Source: Tyto alba
Taxonomy: Eukaryota > Chordata > Aves > Strigiformes > Tytonidae
DNA: 64,000 nucleotides
Assembly: GCF_018691265.1 (NCBI RefSeq)
Contig: NW_024881272.1
Span: 22,681,323 to 22,745,322 of the forward strand
Direction: 5' to 3'
Part shown: piece after piece, positions 1-9,889 of the stretch
Layout of the letters: every line of letters begins with the position of its first letter
How positions within the stretch are numbered: position 1 is the first letter of the stretch
Position numbers and translations under genes: made by a program
Notes under the pieces: model-generated
Seen by the model: only the letters and a program-made list of their open reading frames with translations
Database searches by the model: none
What the model was told of the DNA's origin: nothing

Positions 1-3000
1 ATTTTCAGGTACATGTAAATATTTAATAGTAGCTGCACTCTTTTTAGACAATTCTTTTAAGCAACCAGTCCTGACCTCTGCCTGGAGTCACTACCTCTAC
101 TAGTAAGACTTCATCTTTAATGGCATTTATTTTTGAAAGAATTAGGCAATACTGCTAACTCTAAAATATTACTTTTCTTTATTATCCTGATAGCTAACCT
201 TTTTGTTTCCTCTCAAGCAGACACTGGAGTCAGAATTCTATAAAACATTTGTCCAACTACAGAATATGGCCTTTCTCATAAAATAGATGCACAAGCTACA
301 CAGCTAACTGATACCTATGTGTAAAGATTTGAAAATATTTCAAGATACTCTAAGTAGAAACAGTGCCAGGCTATGACTGTTGGTTCTTTGCAGAGGTGCC
401 AAGCAACCTGGAAAAGAGGAAAATGTCCCAACATTCCCTATCATTGCTGTGTGCTCTGTATTGCACACTAGGTATTATCATCTAGTGCACACAGAAGCTG
501 CTAAAAATTTTAGACAAGGTTCATTAAAATGAATTAATCCAGTATTATGATTTGTTAGGCTGAAAAAGCAAACTACTGCAGTCACTCAAAAGCAAGAAAA
601 CATACAGCACAACATAGTCATTATTCAATTGTTGGGTAAATTGGTAAAACAACTGTCTCTGCTCTATGGGTGTGGATATTCAGTCACATTCACCAACTGT
701 CACAGTCCTAAATTTTATTTTTTTTTTTTACTCTGTCAACTTTATGAGGGTTTTAATAAACATACGTAAAGAGTAACTACAGTACCTCAAAAATAATAAA
801 AAAAAAAGCCAAAAAGTCAACAAAACACTGACCAAGGGGCTTTCTGGACTCACATCTTGCGTAGATCTCCGACAGACGGAAGTGTCCCCCAGAAAGGTTA
901 TTCTAGAATAAAGTCTCCCCCTTGTGGATCTCTCACATAATAAAAGCTCCATCAAATAATTGCATAATAGTCTGTGCTCCTTTCCTTTCAGGTAAGGATT
1001 TCAGAGGCAAATAGGAACATGTAGCAAAATCATGGTACATGGTTTACTTCAACTCAGTGGGCTCAATCCCACCTCAGGCAAGGCAAGCTGGTTTGTTGTA
1101 AGATACCTTACGATTCTGTGATAAATTCATTTGAAAGAGACTAAAACCCTCAAAATAATTTAATTCTTTTCTATCTCCACACAAATTAGTTATGAAGGTT
1201 GGCTTAGTGATATCCCATAAACTATTCAGCCCAAAACCATCCATGGTTTAACTATTTAGGTAAGAATTCAAATTCCAAACTATTTTCTATCCAATACTTA
1301 TCAAAAAGAATTTTAAAAAGCCAAGATCCCCCCCATTTTAACTGCACAAGGTTTACTATCCTGGAAAAAAATAGTTTCATCCCAGAACAACTTATTGTGT
1401 CTCAGAGATTAAGGAGCTATAGCACTATTTGCAGAATGACTCTTCCTCAAACACTTCATTAACTACACTATTCTCTGAGCTGCATTAATTTAAAGGGATC
1501 ACAAAGATTTCTTTGCATATGATAATTTATATTATCATAAATTAAGAAATCATTGTGATCACTTAAATTATGTTGATATCAATGCTCTCAAGGTATTTAA
1601 ACATGATTCTAATAAATCATACTTTTTGTCTGCAAGATTGATTTTGATATGATTTTTTATATTTTCTAAGAAACAAAATCTTTAATGGCTTGAAATATTA
1701 TTCAATTACATACGTGACAAACTCATATTTTATTTGCAGTACCAACTGTTGAGTCAATACTGGGTAAAAAGCTTTTTAACTATCCAGAGACATGTTCTCA
1801 CATTCATTTCAGAATAGTAATATAATGGTTAAATATTTATTTCTTGAAAGTTCTGGAATAGTACTAGGTTTCCTACTTTCATTAACAGTGTCTTATTTGT
1901 ATGCAGTAATTGCTTTAAAAATATTAGCATTGTAATTTTTTGCTAGCACTATGATAAATCAACAGAAAGTCTTATCCCCATGCCTCCCCATGGAAGAGCA
2001 TAATTCTGCTTCCTCAATGCCAGTGACAAAACCTCTTTCAGGATTTTTCTTCAGGATTACCCTAGAAGAATTCATGAAAGAAGTTGGTCTGACAGTCTGG
2101 ATCTCCTCCTTTCTAATTGCAGAACAGATGCAACAGCTAAACTGTGCTACATTCTGCCAACGTGGCTCTGTAGGAAGCAACAGCTCCTCGAAGTAGAAGG
2201 GTAGCTGCTACTTTGTTTCAGTCCCTGACCTCTTAAATAGCAACTATCAGCAAACCATGTTTTCTATTCCAAATGCGAGAGTTTTCAGGATATAAACACC
2301 TGGCTACTGGGAACAAAAAAAGATACCATTCATTCATTTCAAACATCCATCAACAATGACTGTCAACTGCTGTTGCTCTGGGACACGCAGACGAGAAATG
2401 CCAAGAACCAATCTCTGAATCCACTGCATTTCTGAATTTTCTTGTTTTAAGAGTTCAGCTCAACAAAAATGAAGTTTACACTGCTAAACTGCAAAACGCT
2501 GCTAAAACTAAGAACATGGGTTCTGATCTCTGCTGCTTGATGCAGGGAAAAATGGGCTTGCAGAAACCATGAAAGCAAAGCACTAAGAAACAAAACATCA
2601 CAAATCTGACCAAGTGACAAGAGACTCCTGCAAAAAGACTCTTCAACCCAGTAAAAAGAGTATTATGTATTTTAGCTGTATTCTCAGAGACTGCCTGCTT
2701 ATCTTGACAGGATGGATGAGGAACTACAATTCTTCCTGAATATAAAAGGAGGAAAATAATTGGTAATTACAATATTGTAAGCTATATTTCAAAATCATTG
2801 GTACTTTACTAAGTGCCTTGACTTTCTGGCAAATAGTCTCCATACATGATCACCCAGCACTATTAAATGAGCTGTATTGCTAGTAGTGACAGACATTTGT
2901 AATACATGGTATTTCACAACATGGACAATTATTATATTTTATCCCTGAAGAGAAATGGCTAATACTGCCATATAACACAGCTTCTGTATTTGTCAATATT

Positions 3001-5705
3001 CATATTGTAACTATGGATTAATAATAACTTCAGTACTTATCATACAGCTTCTACATATATGTGCGTACTTACCTTCATTAAATGCATTAGAATGGGTACA
3101 GCACCACAACCATGAAACTAGGTTTTCCTATTAAAGCAAACTATGGGATCCAGAAACAAAGTCTTTCTAAAGTTAAGAACATGTTTCAGCTCCTAGGTGT
3201 GAATGATCTAGACATTCAGTCTACTGCTAACTGTCACTCATGCATGAACATATACTAAGGACGAATTTTGTATAATGGTCATTCAGCTTCTGGTCATTCA
3301 ACCTGACAGATAATCCCCAGATTCTATACGCAAAATTAAGGAAGCTGTATTGTGAAAAATCTACCATCCATTGTCATTTCACACTGTCACCTCTGTGCCA
3401 TCAAAATAACATGTACCATTGCTGAAGTCATTCCTCCTCTACCTTTGCAAGCCTATTGTCCTGATACAGCCAGTACTTTTCACCTCCTTCTGGACTTCCC
3501 TGCCTCTTCAAATATCATGTCCTTCTCACAGTTAAAGAATTTTATCTTGCTCTCTTCTTGCAGCTCTCTTAACATACCTTAAACCTCCCCAATTCCTTTT
3601 CTCTCACTTTGGGCTGGACTTATAATCTGCTTGCTATTCAAGCTGTCGTCTCCCCTGCAGTCTACAGTGTCCCACCCAAAAAATACGTTTTCTGAAAATT
3701 TTTCATGATTTCCTAGTTCTTGCTCTCTCTCTCCCTATTCTCATCATCACCAATCCTGCATCCTTCTTTTTTCAAACCATTAATGCCTCCTATCTTTCGT
3801 GTTCTCCAGTTTTTTATCCTGCAGGAATCCTATGCATGCTGAGATTGTAAATCTATGTTAAATATATGGGTCTGTTAAATTAGTAAAACAAATACACTAC
3901 TAAGAATGAAAGCCCTTCTCTCCCCCATCATCTCCTTATGGTAATACAGTGTCCTCACTGCTCTGTATACCACAGTGGCACAGCTCTCTGCATGATCTCA
4001 TGTGCATTAAAATAAGACAAAGCAAGCTGGGAACACAGCAGGGACTGCACAATCTTCTTACTGACCCACAGAAGTTATGCGGAAAAGTTATTACACCTTC
4101 AGCAGATTATTACCGTGAGGCATGAGCTGTGTGAAATGAAATTCAGAAAGGGAGTATCTGTGAGTTTTGGACCATATACCATATTACAATATATTAAAAG
4201 CTAGAGGATTGGTTTTCTCCAAAACACAGGGAAACATTAAAATTGCCCTGGAAAATAATGAACATAGAACAGTGATTTTAAGTATGTTCTATTAATGAGA
4301 GGTGTCTGGGAGTCAGAAGAAAGCAATCTAAGTGGTTGCCAGCGTCAGAGGGCTCTCACATATACACCCTAGAAACCCCATAGATACCTTTTCAATTATT
4401 ACTGCTTACAAAAATCATATGCATATATATCTACACCTTATCACTATAGTCGTGTTCAAGAAGAACAAAAGAATTACAAGAGAACACCTCACACAGCAGA
4501 CAGCCCCATGGCCAAACCGGCCTTTTCTACAGAGAGATTAGATTTGAGTATTTCCAGAAGAACCATGTAAAAAAGCAAATAAAGCCTACAAGGGACCACC
4601 ATGAGCTATTTTTCTGTGTTAAGAGCCCTACAGATAACTCTTGCATAGAAAGTGAAGCCAGAAGGAACAATAAAAACCTCTGTGTCTCAAAGTTACTAGT
4701 CTTTACACAATACTTCTAAACTGAGCCCAGTAACTTATCTGACAACATATCTTTCAGAAAGATGTCAGTCTGGATGTAAATATATGAGAAAGTTGAGAAT
4801 CTCCCCTTGCTTATTTTTTACAGTAAATTTTTACTGCACAAAGTGTGTGTACTAAACATTATCTGAGGTTTTGGCAGAGGGTCCTTGGAGTTTCCAGGTA
4901 AAAGCAACAAACTGAACACTGCACAAGAAGTAGAAGTATCTGCCTTCTGAGAAAATACTGAAGCTCAAGTATCTCTTCAGCATGGATGTGCCACCTTGCT
5001 CACTTTATGTCATTACATCTGTCCTGTGAGCTATCAAAGCTTAGTCTGCCTATCTCTGGTAAACGGATATTACAGTCTGACTATCCAGCCTGGTAATTCC
5101 TGTGTCAAGGGAAGGAACATCATTTTGTTCACCATTAAAGAGGTGCCCGCAATTTCTAGAATGGAGACTATGGTTGACAACTTCTGCTTCCCAGGAGGAG
5201 GATGAAAAGGTCATTTGTGCAGAAGATACAGCTCTCTTCGGTTTCCCAAGATAAAACGAGATAAGAATAAACACCTACCTATTGACTTTCTCTTCCAGTA
5301 ACTAAACTTCCCTCTTTAACCCTCCCTAATATCATCACAAACATACATTTGTAGCATACCTCTAGCATCCAACACCAGAAACAAAACACTTCAGCCTCCA
5401 TCTTCTACTGGGCAAGGGAGGAGATAACCAACACTCCACAAGAGCCTAACTGCAGGTGTGCACCGGGTCCTGACCCCGTTAATCCACGCCCGCACTTGGG
5501 GCCAGGCATGACAACATCTGAGGGCTGCAGAAGCCAGCCAGGGCACCGCGATCCCGCCGAGGGGCACCGGCCACCTCAGAGAGGGCATGAAGGAGAGCTT
5601 TGCGGGTACGGTGTCGGGTGCCCCCTCGGGAGGACGGGGCAGCGCGGGGGCACCGGCTGCGCGGAGGGCCGGGTGAGAGGGGCGGCCCCGCGGCCGGAGG
5701 CTCAC
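1..5705 (-). other. ST6GALNAC5: ST6GALNAC5 intron 2, 5' portion
   Basis: AT-rich sequence downstream of exon 2 on the minus strand. No open frame here resembles the next expected exon, which would carry the conserved CRDC and sialyl-motif region, so the intron runs past the left edge. The mammalian gene also has a long intron at this point. The only structured element I see is the inverted repeat at 1483-1573. Short open frames of 69-81 codons occur on both strands and have no recognisable domain. Confidence 0.75.
1483..1573. repeat. Long inverted repeat (hairpin), MITE-like or conserved palindromic element
   Basis: Core arms of 30 nt at 1497-1526 and 1531-1560 are complementary at 25 of 30 positions around a 4-nt TTAT loop. 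The outermost nine (GATCACAA/TTGTGATC side) and innermost nine (TATGATAAT/ATTATCATA) positions are nearly perfect. With one or two single-base gaps the pairing continues outward through AATTTAA/TTAAATT to CAT/ATG, giving about 91 nt in all. The size suits a small MITE, an ancient conserved palindromic repeat or a pre-miRNA-like fold. I do not recognise the family. Confidence 0.75.
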
Positions 5706-5927
5706 CTTGTGCTCCAGGACGCTGATGTAGCCCTCCAGGAGGCCGGCCCCGACGGGGAGCGCCGGGTGGGGCTGGCCGCGCCCCGGCGGGCGGCTGGGCA
5801 CCGCCGCCACCTGCTGCTGCCGCCGCCGCGGCTCCGGGTGGCCCCCGCCGCCGCCGATGCCGCCGTACATGAGCAACAAGCTGGTGCACATGGTGGTGAG
5901 CGCCAAGCAGACGGCCAGCCCGTGGCG
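5706..5927 (-). CDS. ST6GALNAC5: ST6GALNAC5 coding exon 2 (signal-anchor and stem)
   Basis: Internal exon of 222 nt (74 codons), phase 0 at both ends. The acceptor is a pyrimidine run ending CCCCCCGCAG (AG at 5929-5928) and the donor is CACAAG|GTGAGC (GT at 5705-5704). It encodes RHGLAVCLALTTMCTSLLLM, which is one Arg-His cap and a hydrophobic signal-anchor of about 20 residues, then a low-complexity luminal stem rich in Gly, Pro, Arg and Gln (Gly5, Arg3-Gln3), ending LLEGYISVLEHK. Family knowledge places the sialyl motifs L, S, III and VS in later exons. None of them is in this window, so only the cytoplasmic, membrane and stem parts are present. The stem differs from the human one, which carries a long Gln tract here. 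The splice sites, the phase and the family-matching membrane segment make this a confident call. Confidence 0.88.
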
Positions 5928-6258
5928 CTGCGGGGGGCAGAGAGAGAGGCGGCTCAGCGCCGCGGGGCAGAGGGCTCCCCCCGCCGCCGGGCCCTGCGGG
6001 GCGCGCCGCTCCCCGCCGCCGCACTCGCGGCGCCCGCAAGTTTCACGCCGCCAGAGGCCCGGCAAAAGTGCGAGGAGAGAACTGGGGGCCCCGCTCTTTC
6101 CTCCGCCTGCCCGCTCCCCCGCCGCCCTCCCTCCCTCCGTCTCCCCCAGCCCGGCTTCCTTGACCCTTCTCCCCGCTCGGTGCCCGGCTCCCCCGCGCCT
6201 CTCATTCCCATGCAGCCGTCCCCCTTTGGACATGTCGTTCGTGCATTTTAACGAGTGT

Positions 6259-6271
6259 TGGGGATTGTAGT
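6259..6271 (-). promoter_or_regulatory. ZNF143-like site in intron 1
   Basis: Minus-strand ACTACAATCCCCA matches 12 of 13 bases of the ZNF143/SBS core ACTACAATTCCCA. It lies in a CpG island about 330 bp inside the gene, the usual setting for ZNF143 binding. It also forms one arm of a hairpin (6255-6284). Confidence 0.4.
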
Positions 6272-6355
6272 GCAATCCCCACACACACACCCCCGCGCAG
6301 CTACCTCCAGCCTCGTCCTTTAAGCAGGTCGGTTTTCTATACGCTCCTTAAAGCG

Positions 6356-6377
6356 CACACACACACACACACACACC
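6356..6377. repeat. (CA)11 microsatellite
   Basis: Perfect CA dinucleotide run in intron 1 of ST6GALNAC5. It is likely polymorphic and lies within the promoter-proximal island. Confidence 0.95.
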
Positions 6378-6585
6378 CTCCAAACCACGAGCAACACGAA
6401 TAAAAGAAAGCAGGCGGAAAGTTCTTCGCCGCCGCCGCCGGGGTTTTGTTCGCCTTCCCGCGATCCCGAAGAGCCGTGGGGCTGCAGCCCGGGGACGGCT
6501 GAGCGTGTGCAGGGCGCCCGGGGCAGCCCGCTCCTCTCCTCCCCGCTGCCGGAGCCGGGATGAGCAGTGCCAGCAATGCACTTAC

Positions 6586-6600
6586 CATCAGGGTCTTCAT
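6586..6600 (-). CDS. ST6GALNAC5: ST6GALNAC5 coding exon 1 (start MKTLM)
   Basis: First coding exon of alpha-N-acetylgalactosaminide alpha-2,6-sialyltransferase 5, a Golgi type II membrane enzyme that adds sialic acid in alpha-2,6 linkage to GalNAc of gangliosides such as GM1b. Read on the minus strand, ATG at 6600-6598 gives Met-Lys-Thr-Leu-Met, then a clean donor (ATG|GTAAGT, GT at 6585-6584) in phase 0. Exon 2 resumes with Arg-His-Gly-Leu-Ala-Val, and the joined start matches the start I remember for mammalian ST6GALNAC5. The frame stays open upstream: an in-frame ATG at 6651-6649 with G at -3 would add 17 residues (MPSLARSGKTGGREAHK), and another in-frame ATG lies at 6819. I chose the 6600 start because it is the family start. 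Identification is from memory of the family, not an alignment run. Confidence 0.85.
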
Positions 6601-6903
6601 TTTGTGCGCCTCCCGGCCGCCAGTCTTCCCGCTCCGCGCTAGGCTCGGCATGGCGGGGAAGCCGCAGACATGGCTCGGCCAGGGAAGCGCCGCCGTGGCG
6701 GGGATTAGGGGGGAATTACACCCGGCCGGACCCTCGGAGCCTGCCAGAGCCGGGTCCTCGGCTGCCCCGCCTGCCTCCGCCTCCGCCCCCGCCTCCTCCC
6801 GCCGGCGCAGCGGCGGCACCAGGGCAGGTGGAAGTTAACTTCTGCCTCCCCCTCGGTCGCGCTGCTCCGCCGGCGAGCCCGCGTCTCGGCGGCGCGGGGG
6901 GGC

Positions 6904-6992
6904 GGCGAGCGGGCACCGGGCTCCGGGCCGCGGCGGGCTCCGGGCGAGCGGGCACCGGGCTCCGGGCTAGCGGGCAGCGCAGCGCAGCGCAG
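6904..6992. repeat. GC-rich tandem repeat upstream of ST6GALNAC5
   Basis: A unit beginning GGCGAGCGGGCACCGGGCTC occurs at 6904 and again at 6943 (period 39). A third partial CGGGCTCCGGGC lies between them. The array is followed by a GCGCA pentamer run at about 6974-6992. It lies between the TATA candidate and the GC boxes. Confidence 0.8.
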
Positions 6993-7059
6993 GGCTTGCC
7001 GCCCTCGGCCCAGGCTTCTCTCCTACTTGTGGCACCGGGGCACGACCCTCATATCGCAC

Positions 7060-7067
7060 TATTTATA
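7060..7067 (-). promoter_or_regulatory. TATA box candidate for ST6GALNAC5
   Basis: Minus-strand TATAAATA inside AAAATATAAATAGTGC, just upstream of the CpG island edge and oriented toward exon 1. Position and orientation suit a core promoter, but AT-rich sequence starts right beside it, so a chance match is possible. Confidence 0.45.
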
Positions 7068-9871
7068 TTTTTCCCTAGCAGAAAATTCGTCGCTCTCCCG
7101 CCGCTAGCCGCGTTTCCTGAAGCTGGCAGCATTCAGGCAATACTTCAAATTTATGTTAGTAAAAAAATCGACGCCCTCAACTCCTGTGCGGCACTAACCA
7201 CGCCGTCTCTCACACGTTTCACGAGCCCTAAAAACCGGTTTCAAAACCTTTTGACAGAAGCTTTCTTAATTTTCTGTAAATCTCACAGGCTTGCTCCCCA
7301 TGCCATCTTTTTGGTTTCTGAAGACAGGCATTTTCCCACTCTCTTAAGCAGCCTTCTGAAGTTTTTTTATTATTTCTTTCTTTGTGTTAACAATGTACCA
7401 TTCAGTCATGAAAACTTTATTAACAGACCCCAAATTACATAGATTTCTAGCTCTGGGAATTCCACATTTATAAATGTGCCCCTTCAAAATAAGCCATTTT
7501 AAGGTTGATTTCTTATGAAGTTATTAAACTGACAGCATAGCATTAAAAAAAAAAAAATCTATCTCCTAATCATGAAGATATTTCTCTTGAAACTACTCAT
7601 GGAAATAATAGTTCTAATATATGGCTTCACATCTAACCTATAGCTATATAACATTAAAGATTACATTAAGGAGAAAACGATCAGCAGGCTAACTCAACCA
7701 TGGTCACAATAGCAGCTTTCTCAAGGCTGAAATTGTCATTGAAATTCATTTTTTATCTTTACTAATTCATTGCAGGACTAACAGTGAAACAAATGCTGTC
7801 TCTAGCATTGGTACAGCAGGCAGCATTTAGTGCCTCTTAAGAAAGTAAAAAGAAACAAGAATGTATGGCACATCAGCAGATAGCGCAGTAAACATGCTTT
7901 ATCATTTCAAAGAAGAATGCCACATTGCACGCATGCTTGCTATTTATTCAATTTGTGGGTTTGGTTTCAATAGTACCAGTTGTTAAGACAAACGAAGCAA
8001 TATAAGAAGAATCTTATCAGGTCTTGGTAATTCTTTATTATGTGGTTGCACTTGACACTCAAATTAGCGAAACAAAGGGCCAACTTGATGAATCATTGAA
8101 AGCAAATTATCTGTGGCTCTCCAAGGCTTCCTGCAAGAGACTACAAAAGGCAGCTCATGCATTTTATAGTGCTGTTTCTCAACTATCAGCAAGCAGGTTG
8201 CTGGTGATTGACCTTTCTAAGCCTTTCTAATATATTTTACCATGACAAACGGAAGCATCATTTTTATGATTTAGGCTCACGGCTGTATGTTAGACATCTG
8301 TTACACAGTATGTCTGACCAAATTCACTAAACTTATGGGTTTTGGTAGAATAGGCTGATTTAAAAATCTACTGATAAAGCAGACAAACTAAATTTTCTAA
8401 TTTAATGCTGAGCTTGACTTGAATAATGTCCAGTTTTCTGCTCGTCAAATATTTAATTAGATTGCCATGATGGTCATAGACAGTATTCTTGGCAGTAAAA
8501 TGCTCACTGAAACAAATACTGTAGTGTAATGTAAATCCTGTGGAGGTTTTTATGTGTAAGCATGGGAACTTTAGAAATCATCTGGAAAATATCCCAGCTA
8601 TTTAATCTAAAATTCATATGAATTAATAGTTCTAGCTATCTGGAGGTTTGTTTTTCAACGCTATTGGAATCTACATACATGTAGATATGCATCTGTATAC
8701 CCAATAGTTAGACTTGTGAAGAGGAGAAGAGCATAGGCTAAACTCTAAGCTTTTAATCAACTTGGAAAGGAGTCGATACAGAGAACATCTTAAAGTCCAT
8801 CTGACTTCCTGATTCAACCAATTTATTTTCAATATGCAAGGGATACTGAACTGTCCGTGCATTTCTATTCCTCCTTAGAACTGTAGGTAAAGACACATTA
8901 AAACATAAACAGCTGCTTTCCCTAGCCCAGGAGAAAAAGTGGCAGAGCCTGGTTATGTTTTTCAGCAAAGCCTGACTGAGAAGAGCTTTTCATCTGCGTG
9001 GAAAGGACAGGGTTGTCCCCTCTTTCCATTTACCCTTCTCACTTTCACCTTTCTGGTAGTTACAGGCTGACAAAATAGCCACATGAAATAAAAATTTGCT
9101 TCTGGCAGCTTCAGGGGGACCTAAGACAATGACAAAATAAAAGTCCACGTACGGTGAGAAATCCATGTAAGAAGTAGTGATGCAGATAGAGATAAACTTC
9201 TCAAAACTGACAGTGGACTTGGAGCAACAGAGCTCTTTCATCAATTCCTAAATACACGTTCTCAAACAGCAACTTTCCATGAGCTGTCTGGATGAATGAA
9301 GCAACTTGCCATTTTATAATGCATTTTAACCCAGGCTGTCTTTCAGAGATTTCCTTGTATAGATATAAAACACCCTTTCAAACTGTGGTTGATTTCTCAC
9401 GAAGTCCATACAGAGACAACACTGCATAATCTACACCTTAATAGAATAAACAATTATAAACATACTTTCCACATTATGGTTGGCCTGGAATGAGTACTCA
9501 GGTGGAAAAGCCTCTTATTCTTCATGTATGTCTTTGCATCTCAGCAACTGGTAGCCAAAATATTCAGTGCAAGTTAAGGTGAGGGCAATGGCTAGTATTC
9601 CTGCTGATGACCCAGATGTTTGCCCAGACGTTTTCCCTGAGCATGCTGCCTACCACCTGTGTGACTCCAGCAAACCCTACTCTGGACCTTGCTGTCCCTC
9701 TCTCCGTTCCACTACATCAGGAGGTAGGGTGTTTGTGCATTCAGTCAGTACACAGAATGCCTCCAAAGGGGAAGCTGCAGCTACTCTTCAGCCCTGTCAC
9801 CTCCTCAGAATGAAAGCCCAGACAGTCTTAAAAGTTTGTGACTCATTGATGGCAGTGTGACTACTTTGCTG

Positions 9872-9889
9872 AAAAAAAAAAAAAAAAAA
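9872..9889 (+). repeat. A18 homopolymer
   Basis: Run of 18 A. It begins 11 bases after the stop of a 97-codon open frame (9567-9860), the arrangement a small retrocopy would leave, but I recognise no parent gene. Confidence 0.9.

Larger units (their letters stand above)
5928..6585 (-). other. ST6GALNAC5: ST6GALNAC5 intron 1 (658 bp)
   Basis: A short GT-AG intron wholly inside the CpG island. It contains a (GCC) run near 6428-6440, a (CA)11 microsatellite at 6356-6377 and a ZNF143-like hairpin at 6255-6284. Several long open frames cross it on both strands, but these are what high GC with few stop codons produces, and I do not regard them as genes. Confidence 0.8.
5480..7020. other. CpG island over the ST6GALNAC5 promoter, exon 1 and exon 2
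   Basis: GC content and CpG frequency rise sharply from about 5480 and fall back to AT-rich background near 7020. The island covers exon 2, intron 1, exon 1 and the upstream region, as expected for a developmental or neural vertebrate promoter. It is the only substantial CpG island in the window; a smaller CpG cluster lies near 63.1 kb. Boundaries are by eye. Confidence 0.85.
6601..7067 (-). promoter_or_regulatory. ST6GALNAC5: ST6GALNAC5 5' UTR and core promoter region
   Basis: Sequence immediately upstream of exon 1 on the minus strand. Two promoter signals are visible. A TATAAATA box lies at 7067-7060 and would set a start near 7030, giving a 5' UTR of about 430 nt. A run of GC boxes (CCGCCCCCGCC at 6783-6793, with more CCGCC units from 6765 to 6803) would suit a dispersed start nearer the ATG. 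A perfect 12-bp palindrome, GAAGTTAACTTC, lies at 6831-6842. I cannot tell from sequence which start is used. Confidence 0.6.

Noticed and set aside
1..5400. Searched for ST6GALNAC5 exon 3 (sialyl motif L region)
   Set aside because: No minus-strand frame resembles the expected Cys-rich and sialyl-motif sequence; it must lie beyond the left edge.
5496..6251. 251-codon plus-strand open frame antisense to exon 2
   Set aside because: A compositional effect of the CpG island; the minus strand carries the spliced, family-matching exon.
5391..6290. 299-codon minus-strand open frame
   Set aside because: Not a single gene: only 5706-5927 is coding (ST6GALNAC5 exon 2). The rest is intron read-through that stays open because GC-rich DNA has few stops.
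6567..7442. 291-codon plus-strand open frame across the CpG island
   Set aside because: Pro/Arg/Ala-rich shadow of the promoter region, antisense to exon 1, with no domain or plausible promoter of its own.
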